A model generated the notes under the pieces. The model had not been told where the DNA came from and made no database searches. It was given only the letters and a program-made list of their open reading frames with translations. The position numbers were made by a program, and so were the translations under genes. Source: Clostridia bacterium (GTDB taxonomy: Bacteria; Bacillota; Clostridia; Lachnospirales; Lachnospiraceae). From it: DNA of 64,000 bases. The DNA lies in contig CAJTEN010000010.1 in assembly GCA_910575245.1 (NCBI GenBank), positions 101,870-165,869 on the forward strand. Reading direction: 5' to 3'. Shown here piece after piece: positions 42,630 through 51,053 of the stretch (the first letter of the stretch is position 1; every line of letters starts with the position of its first letter).

Positions 42630-43334
42630 CTATTTCATAAACCGCAGGTACGCTTTTACAAAATCTTCATACTTATATTTTGAAATCAGGAGCTTATCCC
42701 CATTTGTCAGCGTTACCTCTGTTTTGTTGTATTCATCCACATAGGACAGGTTGACCAAGTAGCCTTTGTGGACACGGAAGAACTGCCCCTGCAGTTCTTC
42801 CTCCAGATCGCTCATTTTTGCATAATACTCCAGAACCCCATCCTTCATATGGACGACTATCTTATGGTTCTGGCTTTCCATATAATAGATGTCGCTTAAC
42901 GGTATTGTTTTTCCCGTATTCCCATACTGGATCATCAGCATTCTTTTACCCTGCCCGGCCTGCTGTGCCGCCCTTTGGAAAATCTCGGCAAACCGCCCTT
43001 CGTCAATGGGTTTCAGCAGGTACTGGAAAGCCCCCACGTCAAAGGCATCATACACATATTTTTCATAGCCCGTGACAAATATGATGATGGGCTGTTTAAT
43101 ATCTTCCATGCCCCTGATCCGTTTTGCCATTTCCATACCATCCATTGATGAATCCGAGCCTTTCAGTTCAACATCAAGAAACAGCAGGTCATATTCAGCC
43201 CCCGCCAGAAGATAGTCCTCCGCCGTGGCATATTCCGTAATCTCACACTCCACTCCCTGTTTCCGAACCAGCGAACAGATGTAGCTCCTTATATTTTTTT
43301 CATCATCACAGACTGCTATTTTGATTGCCTCCAC
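42630..43334 (-). CDS. AgrA-like LytTR response regulator, operon B
   Basis: 234 residues, clearly homologous to the regulator at 32556: CDDEKNIRSYI, LFLDVEL (phospho-Asp), FVTGYEKYVYDAFDVGAFQY, then LytTR domain with FFRVHKGYLVNLSYVDEY and LLISKYKYEDF. GTG start directly after AAGGAG. Conserved operator and terminator lie upstream as in operon A. The near-identical DNA-contact region suggests both regulators may recognise the same repeat and cross-talk. Confidence 0.88.
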   Translation of the reverse strand: MEAIKIAVCDDEKNIRSYICSLVRKQGVECEITEYATAEDYLLAGAEYDLLFLDVELKGSDSSMDGMEMAKRIRGMEDIKQPIIIFVTGYEKYVYDAFDVGAFQYLLKPIDEGRFAEIFQRAAQQAGQGKRMLMIQYGNTGKTIPLSDIYYMESQNHKIVVHMKDGVLEYYAKMSDLEEELQGQFFRVHKGYLVNLSYVDEYNKTEVTLTNGDKLLISKYKYEDFVKAYLRFMK

Positions 43335-43386
43335 CTCCTTCTTTCCTCACTTCGTGTATCGGAAAAATAAGAATATTTTTAACTCC

Positions 43387-43418
43387 GATAGCGTGAATAG
43401 ACGATTTGACAGCGTAAC
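43387..43418 (-). promoter_or_regulatory. LytTR-type direct-repeat operator upstream of operon B
   Basis: Minus strand GTTACGCTGTC and TTCACGCTATC with 21-base spacing (plus 43408-43418 and 43387-43397). It keeps AAATC between the repeats, as in operon A, although the surrounding DNA has diverged. Confidence 0.72.
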
Positions 43419-43571
43419 TGGATTGACATTTTTTATCCTTACTATCCCCCTCAAAAAGGGGCGGATGCCCTGTAAGGCGGCACAAACGGAAACCGCCGTG
43501 TCTGCATATTACCTCTGACTTCCCAACTGTCCAAGTAATTTCCCTTATCAGGCCGCCCGGCCTGCCTGCGG

Positions 43572-43622
43572 AAAAAAGCTGACCGCCGCATATGGCGGAT
43601 GAAGTCCATAGTACGGCGGTCT
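43572..43622 (-). terminator. terminator between the OmpR-system kinase and operon B
   Basis: Minus strand GACCGCCG...CGGCGGTC with inner CCGCC/GGCGG, then AGCTTTTTTCC. Homologous to the one at 33505-33554. Confidence 0.82.
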
Positions 43623-43627
43623 GTGCT

Positions 43628-44533
43628 TTACTGATTCTCTCCCTGAAGTCTCAGTGATATTGTCAGCTTTCCATCTGTATAAACAGCCTCTATCTTTCCA
43701 CCAATGCGCTCAGTAAGCGTCCTTGCGATAGAAAGTCCTAATCCGGTTGAATTCCGTCCTGTCTCTACGGTATAAAAACGGTCAAACAAACGCTCCACCA
43801 TGACCGGGGTCAGGTTCTTTGCAGAATTAGTGAAGTGTATCGTCCCGTCTGCATCAAGCCCCACCCGCAGGTCACCGTCACTATATTTCAGGACATTGCT
43901 CAATATATTGCTGACAATCCTGTCAAAAGCGGGACGGTCTATTCGGCAGAGAACCGGAACCTCCGTGATCTCAATCACCGGCTCTATCCCTTTCTGTGCA
44001 AACTCCCCATAACAGGCGAGCAGGCTCTCCTCCAGTATCCGGTTCAGTACGGTTTCTTCACAGACGCCCTGCCATGAGGACACAATCACCGAGTATCGGA
44101 ACAGTTCCTCCGTAAGCTGCCGCAGGCAGTCTGTCCTGTTCTGTATCTGCCCGATGTAAAACTTTACCGTTTCTGTGTCTTCTTCATGCTCCAGCAGGTC
44201 AAGGTAGCCGTATATGGCTGTAATCGGTGTCCGCAGGTCATGCGAGATATTCGTCACGGCTTCTTTCAGTTCCCTGTCACCATTCATATATCTGTGCCGC
44301 AGTCTACGCAGATTCCTTAATCCCGAATTTATCTCAGCAGCTATTTTCCGTATATGACGGTCACGGGTAGGGATGGTGAGCGGGCTGTTTGTTTCCCGTT
44401 CCAGGTAATCCCGGAACTCCGCAGCCAGGCCCTTTAAATCTTTTTTCATAAGCAGTATCTTCAAAACCCACAGGGTATTTGAAATCAGCAACAGACAGCA
44501 CAAAACCCACGGAAACACCATCCCACACCCCAT
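43628..44533 (-). CDS. sensor histidine kinase of an ABC-exporter regulatory system
   Basis: 301 residues. One N-terminal membrane helix (about 5-28), no large external domain, then HisKA with SHDLRTPITAIYGYLDLLEHEE near residue 96 and HATPase with NILSNVLKYS near 215 and GLGLSIARTLTER near 265. This compact form is typical of kinases that partner ABC-type peptide-antibiotic exporters. It lies 3 bases after the permease gene; its regulator is at 46317. Confidence 0.87.
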   Translation of the reverse strand: MGCGMVFPWVLCCLLLISNTLWVLKILLMKKDLKGLAAEFRDYLERETNSPLTIPTRDRHIRKIAAEINSGLRNLRRLRHRYMNGDRELKEAVTNISHDLRTPITAIYGYLDLLEHEEDTETVKFYIGQIQNRTDCLRQLTEELFRYSVIVSSWQGVCEETVLNRILEESLLACYGEFAQKGIEPVIEITEVPVLCRIDRPAFDRIVSNILSNVLKYSDGDLRVGLDADGTIHFTNSAKNLTPVMVERLFDRFYTVETGRNSTGLGLSIARTLTERIGGKIEAVYTDGKLTISLRLQGENQ

Positions 44534-44536
44534 TCT

Positions 44537-45321
44537 TTACTTTAAATCTTTTTTTGTAAACACTGCCATCCCACAGATGGTTGTCAGGGCAATGCAGATG
44601 ACGGAATATACCGGGAGCCGGTACAAATGAATGAAGATACCCGAAATCTGAAGCTCCTGTCCCACCGGAAGAAAATCATATAAAAACTCCAGCAATGGCC
44701 GGACAGACTCGCTTGGCATATGGTTGAGCGACGCTCCGTGGTAATAGCTGAATACTGCCGTCTGCAAAAACGGCGCACCCAGAAACAGCACAACATACGA
44801 TACCATGCAGACAGTTGCGGAAATGGCCTTGCTATCGATCAGCATGGACAGAAGGGTAAATATCCCGGCATACGCCCCAAGCATCAGGATGCCGCTGAAC
44901 ATACGGAAAGCAAGCTGCATGGGGTTTGCCAGGTTCCAGCCGAACATCGCAGTCCCCATAACGGCTGTGACAAGGCAGCCTGCAAGATAAACAAAGGCAT
45001 TTGCCAGAAAAACGGTAAGCAGATTTGCAATGTAAATCTCTTTCCTTGTATGCCCCACCATCAGCTTGTTCCTCATTGTCCCATCGCTGTATTCCGTCCC
45101 CAGAAACATACCGCAGAATACAGAACAGAATGCACTCGCAACAGGCAGTGTGGAAAGAAAATACCAGTTGAGCTGGCCGATCACTGTCTCTGGTGAGTCT
45201 GTCATTTCCTGGTAGTTCATGAACAGCAGGAATGCAACATATGCCATTGACACAGCCACACCTGCGCGGAAAATCCTGCTTTTTTCAGTCTCATCATATT
45301 CACATAAATAAGGTTACGCAT
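44537..45321 (-). CDS. ABC-2 type permease subunit, frameshifted near the N-terminus
   Basis: Membrane permease with about six helices, 240 residues in the main frame from 45259. The natural ATG at 45321 overlaps the ATPase stop (ATGCGTAA) and reads MRNLIYVNMMRLKKAG in another frame. Adding one A to the six-base run at 45280-45285 would join it to KSRIFRAGVAVSMAYV, a convincing continuation. So the gene has a one-base deletion, is read from the internal GTG 45259, or the sequence has an error. Pairs with the ATPase at 45314; probable peptide-antibiotic or lantibiotic resistance exporter (inference). Confidence 0.75.
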
Positions 45322-46228
45322 TCCTGCCACCTCCCATAAGGTTCATATAATAGTTTTCAAGGCTTTCGTCATGCTCGTGCATGGATCTGACATCACATCC
45401 CTCTTTATCAAGGGCGACAGCAAGCTGTGTTATGCTGACCTCCCCGTATATATCCGCATCCGTATCAGAAATAATGCTGTATTCTATGCCCATACCGTCC
45501 AGCACCCGGCACAATGCCCTTGTGTCAGTCACTGACAGGCGGATGCATTTCCGGCAGGCGGCATCCAGTTCCGCAGCGCTTACTTCCCTCACCATAGCGC
45601 CCCTGTCTACAAAACCATAATGTGTCGCCAGCTTTGACAGTTCGTCTAAGATATGGCTGGAAATAAGGATGGTTATCTGCTGCTCCTGGTTCAGCCTTAA
45701 GATAAGCTCCCTGATTTCAACAATCCCCTGTGGGTCTAAGCCGTTGACAGGCTCATCCAGAACCAGAAAGTCAGGCGAACCGCAGAGGGCAACGGCGATC
45801 CCAAGCCTCTGGCGCATTCCAAGCGAAAAATGCTTTGCCTTTTTCTTCCCACAGCCATCCAGATCGACCAACTGCAGCAGTTCCGGGATGCCTTCATAAT
45901 TCGGGAGCCCCAAAACATGGTATTGTATCTTAAGATTTTCCTCTGCGCTCATATCCATATAAATGGATGGTGTTTCCACCACAGCACCCATATGGCGGCG
46001 GGCTTTGTGTATCTCCCTGTCCGTATTTTTCACACCATATAGTGTGTATTCTCCGGAAGTCGGCTCCTGAATGCCTGCGATCAGCCGGATCAGTGTAGTC
46101 TTCCCTGCCCCGTTCCTCCCCACAAGGCCATAGATTGCCCCTTTTGGAACGTGCATGGTAAGCCCGTTCAATGCCTTGAAACTTTTGTACTGCTTGCAGA
46201 GCATAGCAGTTGTCAGACAATATTCCAT
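45314..46228 (-). CDS. ABC transporter ATP-binding subunit
   Basis: 304 residues, one ABC domain in the first ~220: Walker A GRNGAGKTTLIRL near 36, signature FSLGMRQRLGIAVAL near 137, Walker B FLVLDEPVNGLDP near 158, and switch His in ISSHILDELSKL near 195. The C-terminal 80 residues are the extra tail typical for lantibiotic or bacitracin exporter ATPases. GGAGGCAGGAG precedes the ATG. Direct repeats upstream suggest control by the OmpR-type regulator at 46317. Confidence 0.92.
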   Translation of the reverse strand: MEYCLTTAMLCKQYKSFKALNGLTMHVPKGAIYGLVGRNGAGKTTLIRLIAGIQEPTSGEYTLYGVKNTDREIHKARRHMGAVVETPSIYMDMSAEENLKIQYHVLGLPNYEGIPELLQLVDLDGCGKKKAKHFSLGMRQRLGIAVALCGSPDFLVLDEPVNGLDPQGIVEIRELILRLNQEQQITILISSHILDELSKLATHYGFVDRGAMVREVSAAELDAACRKCIRLSVTDTRALCRVLDGMGIEYSIISDTDADIYGEVSITQLAVALDKEGCDVRSMHEHDESLENYYMNLMGGGRNA

Positions 46229-46261
46229 AATCTCCTGCCTCCTATGTTTGTTGCACCATTC

Positions 46262-46314
46262 TATAATAGAATGGTCAAGGCAGCGGTCAAGAAAAAAGTC
46301 AAGAAACGGTCAAA
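46262..46314 (-). promoter_or_regulatory. promoter and tandem direct repeats for the ABC operon
   Basis: Four direct copies of (A/G)GTCAA(G/A) at 46273, 46285, 46297 and 46308, one per ~12 bases, overlap a promoter TTGACC-16-TATTAT on the minus strand. A palindrome ATTCTATAATAGAAT (46258-46272) covers the -10. This spacing fits an OmpR-type regulator. Confidence 0.68.
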
Positions 46315-46316
46315 AT

Positions 46317-46982
46317 TTACTGCGCATCCAGCTTAAACCCGATTCCCCAGACCGCCTCTATATATTCCCTGTCCCCGGCATCGCGCAGCTTCTTCCGGAG
46401 GTTGCTGATATGCTGCTTCAGGGAACGCTCCGTGCAGTCCGGCGTGTCCTCACATATCCTGTCAAGGATCACTGCCTTTGAGATGGCCTGTTTCGGGTTC
46501 TGCATCAGCAGTTTTAGTATGGCATATTCGGTCTTGGTCAGCTTTACTGGAATACCTTTTATGGCAAGCTCATGGGAAGCCCTATCCATCCTAAGATCAC
46601 CACAGGATAAGACATTGGACGGCTCCTGCCCGCAACCCCTGCGGAGCTGTACCATGATACGTGCAAGCAGTTCTTTCATGTCAAATGGTTTTGTGATGTA
46701 ATCCACGGCCCCGCTAAGGAGCATATCCACCTTATCATCTATCCCTATTTTTGCACTGACCACAATAACGGGGATTCCCCGCATCCGGGGCAGGATTTCC
46801 TCGCCGGACAGTCCGGGCAGCATCAAATCCAGAAGTATCAGATCCGGCATATGTTCAGAAAGAAGGTAGAGCGCCTCCGTACCTGAATATGCCCGGAGTA
46901 TCTCATACCCCTCACGAGTCAGTGTTCTTTCCAGAACATCCCCAATATGCTGGTCATCCTCTATAATAGCAATTTTTTTCAT
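46317..46982 (-). CDS. OmpR-family response regulator
   Basis: 221 residues: receiver domain with EDDQHIG, phospho-Asp in LILLDLMLPGLSG near 52 and Lys in YITKPFDMKELLAR near 101; then a winged-helix DNA-binding domain with LTKTEYAILKLLMQNPKQ and VWGIGFKL. Partner of the kinase at 43628, separated from it by the ABC genes they likely control. Start at 46982 after GAGGTGG. Confidence 0.92.
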   Translation of the reverse strand: MKKIAIIEDDQHIGDVLERTLTREGYEILRAYSGTEALYLLSEHMPDLILLDLMLPGLSGEEILPRMRGIPVIVVSAKIGIDDKVDMLLSGAVDYITKPFDMKELLARIMVQLRRGCGQEPSNVLSCGDLRMDRASHELAIKGIPVKLTKTEYAILKLLMQNPKQAISKAVILDRICEDTPDCTERSLKQHISNLRKKLRDAGDREYIEAVWGIGFKLDAQ

Positions 46983-47107
46983 AATACATTACCACCTCAT
47001 ATCTGAGCCAAATTTTCGTTTTCATTTTGGGTCTCCTGCATGGAACATATGCATCCCACAAAAAGCATCAGAAGGGGCAAGATACCCCGCCCCTACATAC
47101 TATCCAA

Positions 47108-48385
47108 TCAGTTTAATTTCCTTATTTCCCGGTTGAAACAGGATGCCATGCTCACTGTAAAGCCGCATATCCCGGTACATAAAAACATTGCTGCCATGCC
47201 GCTTCCGGCACTATCCCCTACTATTATTTCCAGCATTTCCGCCAGCCTGTTCCCGGAAACCATAAAAGGCTCAAAGACATAATCTGCCAGCCAGCCTCCG
47301 AGGATAATGCCAGCCGGGATCGTGCTGTACTGGATGGCATTCCTGACTGCAAATACCCTCCCCTGCATAGCAGCAGGAATCTTCTGGTACAGTATCGTAT
47401 TCTGGTTTGCCATTATAAATGGAATGGGCAGACTGGCTGCAACCGCAGCAGCCGACCACCAGAAAACATTTTTCCCAACTGCCATCATCAAGTCCCCAAA
47501 CAGAAAAGACAGTGCCGCCGAAACATAAATAGCCGCTGTCTTATGACTGCTCTCTTTTTTCAAGGAAACAAGGATTCCCCCGGCAATCCCACCTGCCCCC
47601 ATGCAGGCATTTACAATTCCAAGCGCAGCGCTGTCCCCGGAACTCCTTGCCAGGATCATTGGCGATAAAATATTCTCATAGGTCAGCCTTGAACAGAAAT
47701 TAATCAGCGCCATCGTAAGCATGATGTATAATATACCTTTTTCCTTTTTCAGAAAATCAAACCCCTGCGCTATCCCGGCAAAGGGTGAACTGTATGCTTT
47801 GCCCTGCGCCTGTTCCGGGATTGTGATAAAGAACAGCAATACGCAAAATGCAAAGACAAAGCTCGCCAGGTCTATCAGCAGGATAAGCGGAAGCCCTCCT
47901 GCCGCAAACAGGAAAGCCGCCAGCATGGGGCTGAATACCACGATAAGATTATTGGAAAAAGAATTCATCCCGCTTACATTTGAAATCTTCTCCTTCGGTA
48001 CGAGCCTTCCCGTTGCCACTGCGGACGCAGGCTGCTGGAAAGCATTCGTTATACCGACCACCGCATTTATGGCATAGATATTCCAGACTTCCAGACATCC
48101 CATAAGCAGAAATGCCAATACTGCCAGTGAACCTGCCGCCGCAATGCTGTCCGAAACCAGCATGATCGTTTTCTTCTTATGCCTGTCTATAAAACCGCCG
48201 ACAAACAGGCTTAAAAGGACATACGGTACATAGTTGCAAAAGGACATCAGCGAAACGGACATTGCGGAATGGTTCTGTCCATACGCCCACAAGACAAGCG
48301 CAAACCCGGTCATGGAACTTCCAAGTCCTGATACGCTCTGGCTTAACCACAAAATAATATATTTTTTAAATGATTTTTTTTCCAT
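47108..48385 (-). CDS. MFS efflux transporter (DHA3 / macrolide-efflux type)
   Basis: 425 residues with about twelve hydrophobic helices. MFS signature between helices 2 and 3: GGFIDRHKKKTIMLVSDS near 63. Region NAVVGITNAFQQPASAVATGRLVPKEK near 112 and FAVRNAIQYSTIPAG near 335 are typical for MefA/DHA3-like pumps. Probably exports drugs or peptides; substrate unknown. Start at 48385 after GGAGAA. A possible short leader peptide lies ~70 bases upstream. Confidence 0.88.
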   Translation of the reverse strand: MEKKSFKKYIILWLSQSVSGLGSSMTGFALVLWAYGQNHSAMSVSLMSFCNYVPYVLLSLFVGGFIDRHKKKTIMLVSDSIAAAGSLAVLAFLLMGCLEVWNIYAINAVVGITNAFQQPASAVATGRLVPKEKISNVSGMNSFSNNLIVVFSPMLAAFLFAAGGLPLILLIDLASFVFAFCVLLFFITIPEQAQGKAYSSPFAGIAQGFDFLKKEKGILYIMLTMALINFCSRLTYENILSPMILARSSGDSAALGIVNACMGAGGIAGGILVSLKKESSHKTAAIYVSAALSFLFGDLMMAVGKNVFWWSAAAVAASLPIPFIMANQNTILYQKIPAAMQGRVFAVRNAIQYSTIPAGIILGGWLADYVFEPFMVSGNRLAEMLEIIVGDSAGSGMAAMFLCTGICGFTVSMASCFNREIRKLN

Positions 48386-48454
48386 TGAATTTTCTCCATT
48401 CTATTCTTTATTTTTTCAGAATAAATAGTACAAAATCCAATGTGGACGATAGTT

Positions 48455-48535
48455 TTACCTCTGTACAAATTTCGTCCAGTCATCAGACTTTGCACAGAGT
48501 CCTTTGTTTAGGTCAATCACTAAATGGCAGAGCAT
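48455..48535 (-). CDS. possible 26-residue leader peptide upstream of the MFS pump
   Basis: ATG at 48535 with a strong site GGGAGGTGG; encodes MLCHLVIDLNKGLCAKSDDW and six more residues, then TAA. It ends 69 bases before the pump start. Short upstream peptides with strong ribosome sites are used by resistance genes for ribosome-stalling attenuation. Nothing else supports coding, so this is tentative. Confidence 0.4.
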   Translation of the reverse strand: MLCHLVIDLNKGLCAKSDDWTKFVQR

Positions 48536-48695
48536 ATTTCCCACCTCCCTCAGTTATCTTTTTGCAGGACAGTATAGCATGGAAAGGTTTCTTTAGCAAT
48601 CTGCCTGCAATCCTTTTAAGGCGCTGCGTTCCCATGAGCATCAGCTTCCCCATGGGCAGTTCTTTTTACTGTAGAAAGTTTTCTTTCTAAAATAT

Positions 48696-49834
48696 ATGGT
48701 GTTAGTCAGAAAATAGGGTGATAAGTTCTATAAGTCCTTTTTAACGGACAAGTAGAATGTTATCATAGGGGGCATCCAAAACAAGGAGATGATCTTTTAT
48801 GGCAGCAGAAACCCGAATAAAACTGGCAAACATCATAACAAGACTTCCGGAAGAAGCAGTTGATTCCTTATATGAAACGGCCTGCAAAATGTTCGAAAAC
48901 CATCCGGATGATGAAAAACCATGTTGTCCATTCTGCGGTGGGAAAGCAATCGTACGCAATGGCCATAAGTGCGGTAAACAGGAATACCTCTGTAAAGACT
49001 GCAGGAAAACTTTTGTCTCCACAACAAATACCCTGATGGCCAATTCCCATCAGCCACGTGAGATCTGGGAAGCGGTTATAGATGACACCCTTTCCGGGGA
49101 TGCCATCGACTTTACCATGAAAAGGCTTGGACTGACCCATGACCTTGTATTCCGCATGCGGCATAAATTCCTGATTGCCCTTGCTGCCCTGCTGGAAGAA
49201 CAGTGTCCCTGCCTGCAGGATGTTTCTGAGGTGGATGAGACCTATGTCCTGGAATCCTATAAGGGGAAGGAACTTCCCGAGTCAGTCTGCCGTAAACCCC
49301 GCAAACATGGTGCAAAAGCAGGAAAAAGAGGGATCTCCAACGAATATATCTGCATTTGTACCGGCGTACAACGGAAAGGCGGTGCAATAGCGGGAACAGT
49401 AAACCGTGCCAAGCCTGCTTCGCAGGAACTGCAGGAAGTCTTCAGCGGCCATATTTCTGAAGATACGCTTGTCCTGTGTGACGGGTTGAAAAGCTATAAA
49501 GCCCTGGAGGCAACAACGGGCTGTATTGTAAAAGATGTTACAAAAGAAACAGGAAGTGGCTTTTATAACCTTAATACAGTAAACTCGTTCCATTCATTTA
49601 TAAAAAGGCAGTATGAGTTTTACCGCGGGGTTGCCACAAAATACCTGAACAGGTACAATGCACTGTTCAGCGCTGCATATAAATGCACAGAAGCAGGGCT
49701 CCGGCAGCTCATGTTCTCGCTCTTAACCGTGAGCGGAACCAGGCGCAGCCCTTCCTGCCGGGATATAAAGACAGCAGGATTACTGTTAATTTAGTCAGAA
49801 ATCATTTATCACCCTATTTTCTGACTAACACCAT
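48696..49834 (+). mobile_element. IS1595-like insertion sequence, intact
   Basis: About 1.14 kb with nearly perfect 29-base terminal inverted repeats beginning ATGGTGTTAGTCAG (48696-48724 and 49806-49834) and one transposase gene. The target is A/T-rich; I cannot see an exact flanking duplication, although this family usually makes 8 bases. Confidence 0.85.
48799..49794 (+). CDS. IS1595-family transposase
   Basis: 331 residues. N-terminal zinc ribbon with CCPFCGGKAIVRNG and YLCKDCRKTF near residues 40-75, then a helix-turn-helix (FTMKRLGLTHDLVFRMRHKF), and the ISXO2-like DDE core with VDETYVLES near 143 (first Asp), LVLCDGLKSY near 226 (second Asp) and VNSFHSFIKRQYEFYRGV near 262 (His/Asn type third residue). 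Start at 48799 after AAGGAGATGAT. All catalytic positions look intact, so the element may be active. It is the only complete transposase in the window. Confidence 0.9.
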   Translation: MAAETRIKLANIITRLPEEAVDSLYETACKMFENHPDDEKPCCPFCGGKAIVRNGHKCGKQEYLCKDCRKTFVSTTNTLMANSHQPREIWEAVIDDTLSGDAIDFTMKRLGLTHDLVFRMRHKFLIALAALLEEQCPCLQDVSEVDETYVLESYKGKELPESVCRKPRKHGAKAGKRGISNEYICICTGVQRKGGAIAGTVNRAKPASQELQEVFSGHISEDTLVLCDGLKSYKALEATTGCIVKDVTKETGSGFYNLNTVNSFHSFIKRQYEFYRGVATKYLNRYNALFSAAYKCTEAGLRQLMFSLLTVSGTRRSPSCRDIKTAGLLLI

Positions 49835-49999
49835 TTTTTATTTTACTCTAAAACGCAGAAATGGGATGGCAAAATCTATGACTGCCATCCACATTTCAAT
49901 AATATATTTACGAAAACTCAAATAACATAAATATTCTTAGTTTTCATAAACTCCTAAACATCATTTACCTATAATTTTTCTATGTCAAATATTACATTT

Positions 50000-51040
50000 T
50001 TAAGAGTTCACCTTCCCTGTCCCAGCTTGGTTCTTGCGAAACTCCATAGGGCTGCAGTTTTCAGCACTCTGGAATACACGGTTAAAGTAATAGATATTAT
50101 TATATCCAGAAGAAAAGGCAACTTCTGTCACAGAATCCGAAGTGGTACGCAATAACTCCTTAGCACGTTCAATCCGAATTTGCTGTAAAAAATCCCCAAA
50201 TGAAAGTCCCGAAAACTTTTTAAAATTAGTGCAAAAATAGCTCCTGCTGCAGCCAACATGTTGTGCTACAATACTGGTAGAAAGATTCTCCGCTAGATGC
50301 TCTTTCATGTAAAAAATGGCTTTCAGTATCATTTCCGCGTCGTTCCCAAATGAGCGCCCAGACACCATTTTATATATTTTTTCTCTGTATAACGTAAGCC
50401 ACCCTACCATCTCCTCTATATCGGAAAAAAGCGACACCGTGCTCTCTGGCAATTCCAGAATTCTTTCCAACTCGCTAATGTGCCTGACTATCATCATTTC
50501 CATGCGTCGCACATTGGAAACCTTAGGCTCCGCTCCATGCATCAGTTTCTTCAGACGCTCAAAAGCAACATCATTAAAGAACCAATACTGCGTCCGACAC
50601 TCTTTCCAGGTTTCCTGCAATTCTTTCCCCATCTCCTCGAGCGGAACTTTTTTACAGATACATTGCTCAAATTTCTCCACAATTCGTTGTAAGATGGTGT
50701 CTCCATTGTCAAGTTCCATAGAGGTCTTGGAAATATAATCCAATCCCCCTAACCGCAAGGTGGACTGCACATAGGAAAAATTTTCAAAAAAAGACAACAC
50801 CACGAACTGTACATCAGGCTTAATCCTCCGGCATTCTTCCATGAATTCGATTCCATTCATTTCCGGCATATCAATATCCACAAACACCAGATCCACCGGA
50901 TGCTCCTGGATGAACTGCAGCGCGTTCTTCCCATTCTGTGCCTCTCCCACCACCGCCATGCCATACGTCTCCCAGTGCATCAGGGACGCAAGTCCCCGTC
51001 TGGCCAGTTTATCGTCATCCACTATCAAAACTCTGATCAT
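50000..51040 (-). CDS. YesN-like response regulator with AraC output domain
   Basis: 346 residues: receiver domain with VDDDKLARRGL, Asp in LVFVDIDMPEMNG near 55; middle helical linker; C-terminal AraC domain with LSTSIVAQHVGCSRSYFCTNFKKFSG and DSVTEVAFSSGYNNIYYFNRVFQS. Start at 51040 follows AAGGAG. It is the last gene of the sugar operon, next to its kinase, and very likely activates the operon promoter upstream of 62588. Confidence 0.92.
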   Translation of the reverse strand: MIRVLIVDDDKLARRGLASLMHWETYGMAVVGEAQNGKNALQFIQEHPVDLVFVDIDMPEMNGIEFMEECRRIKPDVQFVVLSFFENFSYVQSTLRLGGLDYISKTSMELDNGDTILQRIVEKFEQCICKKVPLEEMGKELQETWKECRTQYWFFNDVAFERLKKLMHGAEPKVSNVRRMEMMIVRHISELERILELPESTVSLFSDIEEMVGWLTLYREKIYKMVSGRSFGNDAEMILKAIFYMKEHLAENLSTSIVAQHVGCSRSYFCTNFKKFSGLSFGDFLQQIRIERAKELLRTTSDSVTEVAFSSGYNNIYYFNRVFQSAENCSPMEFRKNQAGTGKVNS

Positions 51041-51053
51041 ATCTACTCCTTTG

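Noticed and set aside
26335..43334. Complete Agr quorum-sensing locus
   Set aside because: Kinase and regulator are AgrC/AgrA-like, but I find no AgrB-type membrane protease and no AgrD-type peptide gene in either operon.
48696..49834. Target duplication for the IS1595-like element
   Set aside because: Flanks are both A/T-rich but no identical 8-base pair could be found outside the inverted repeats.
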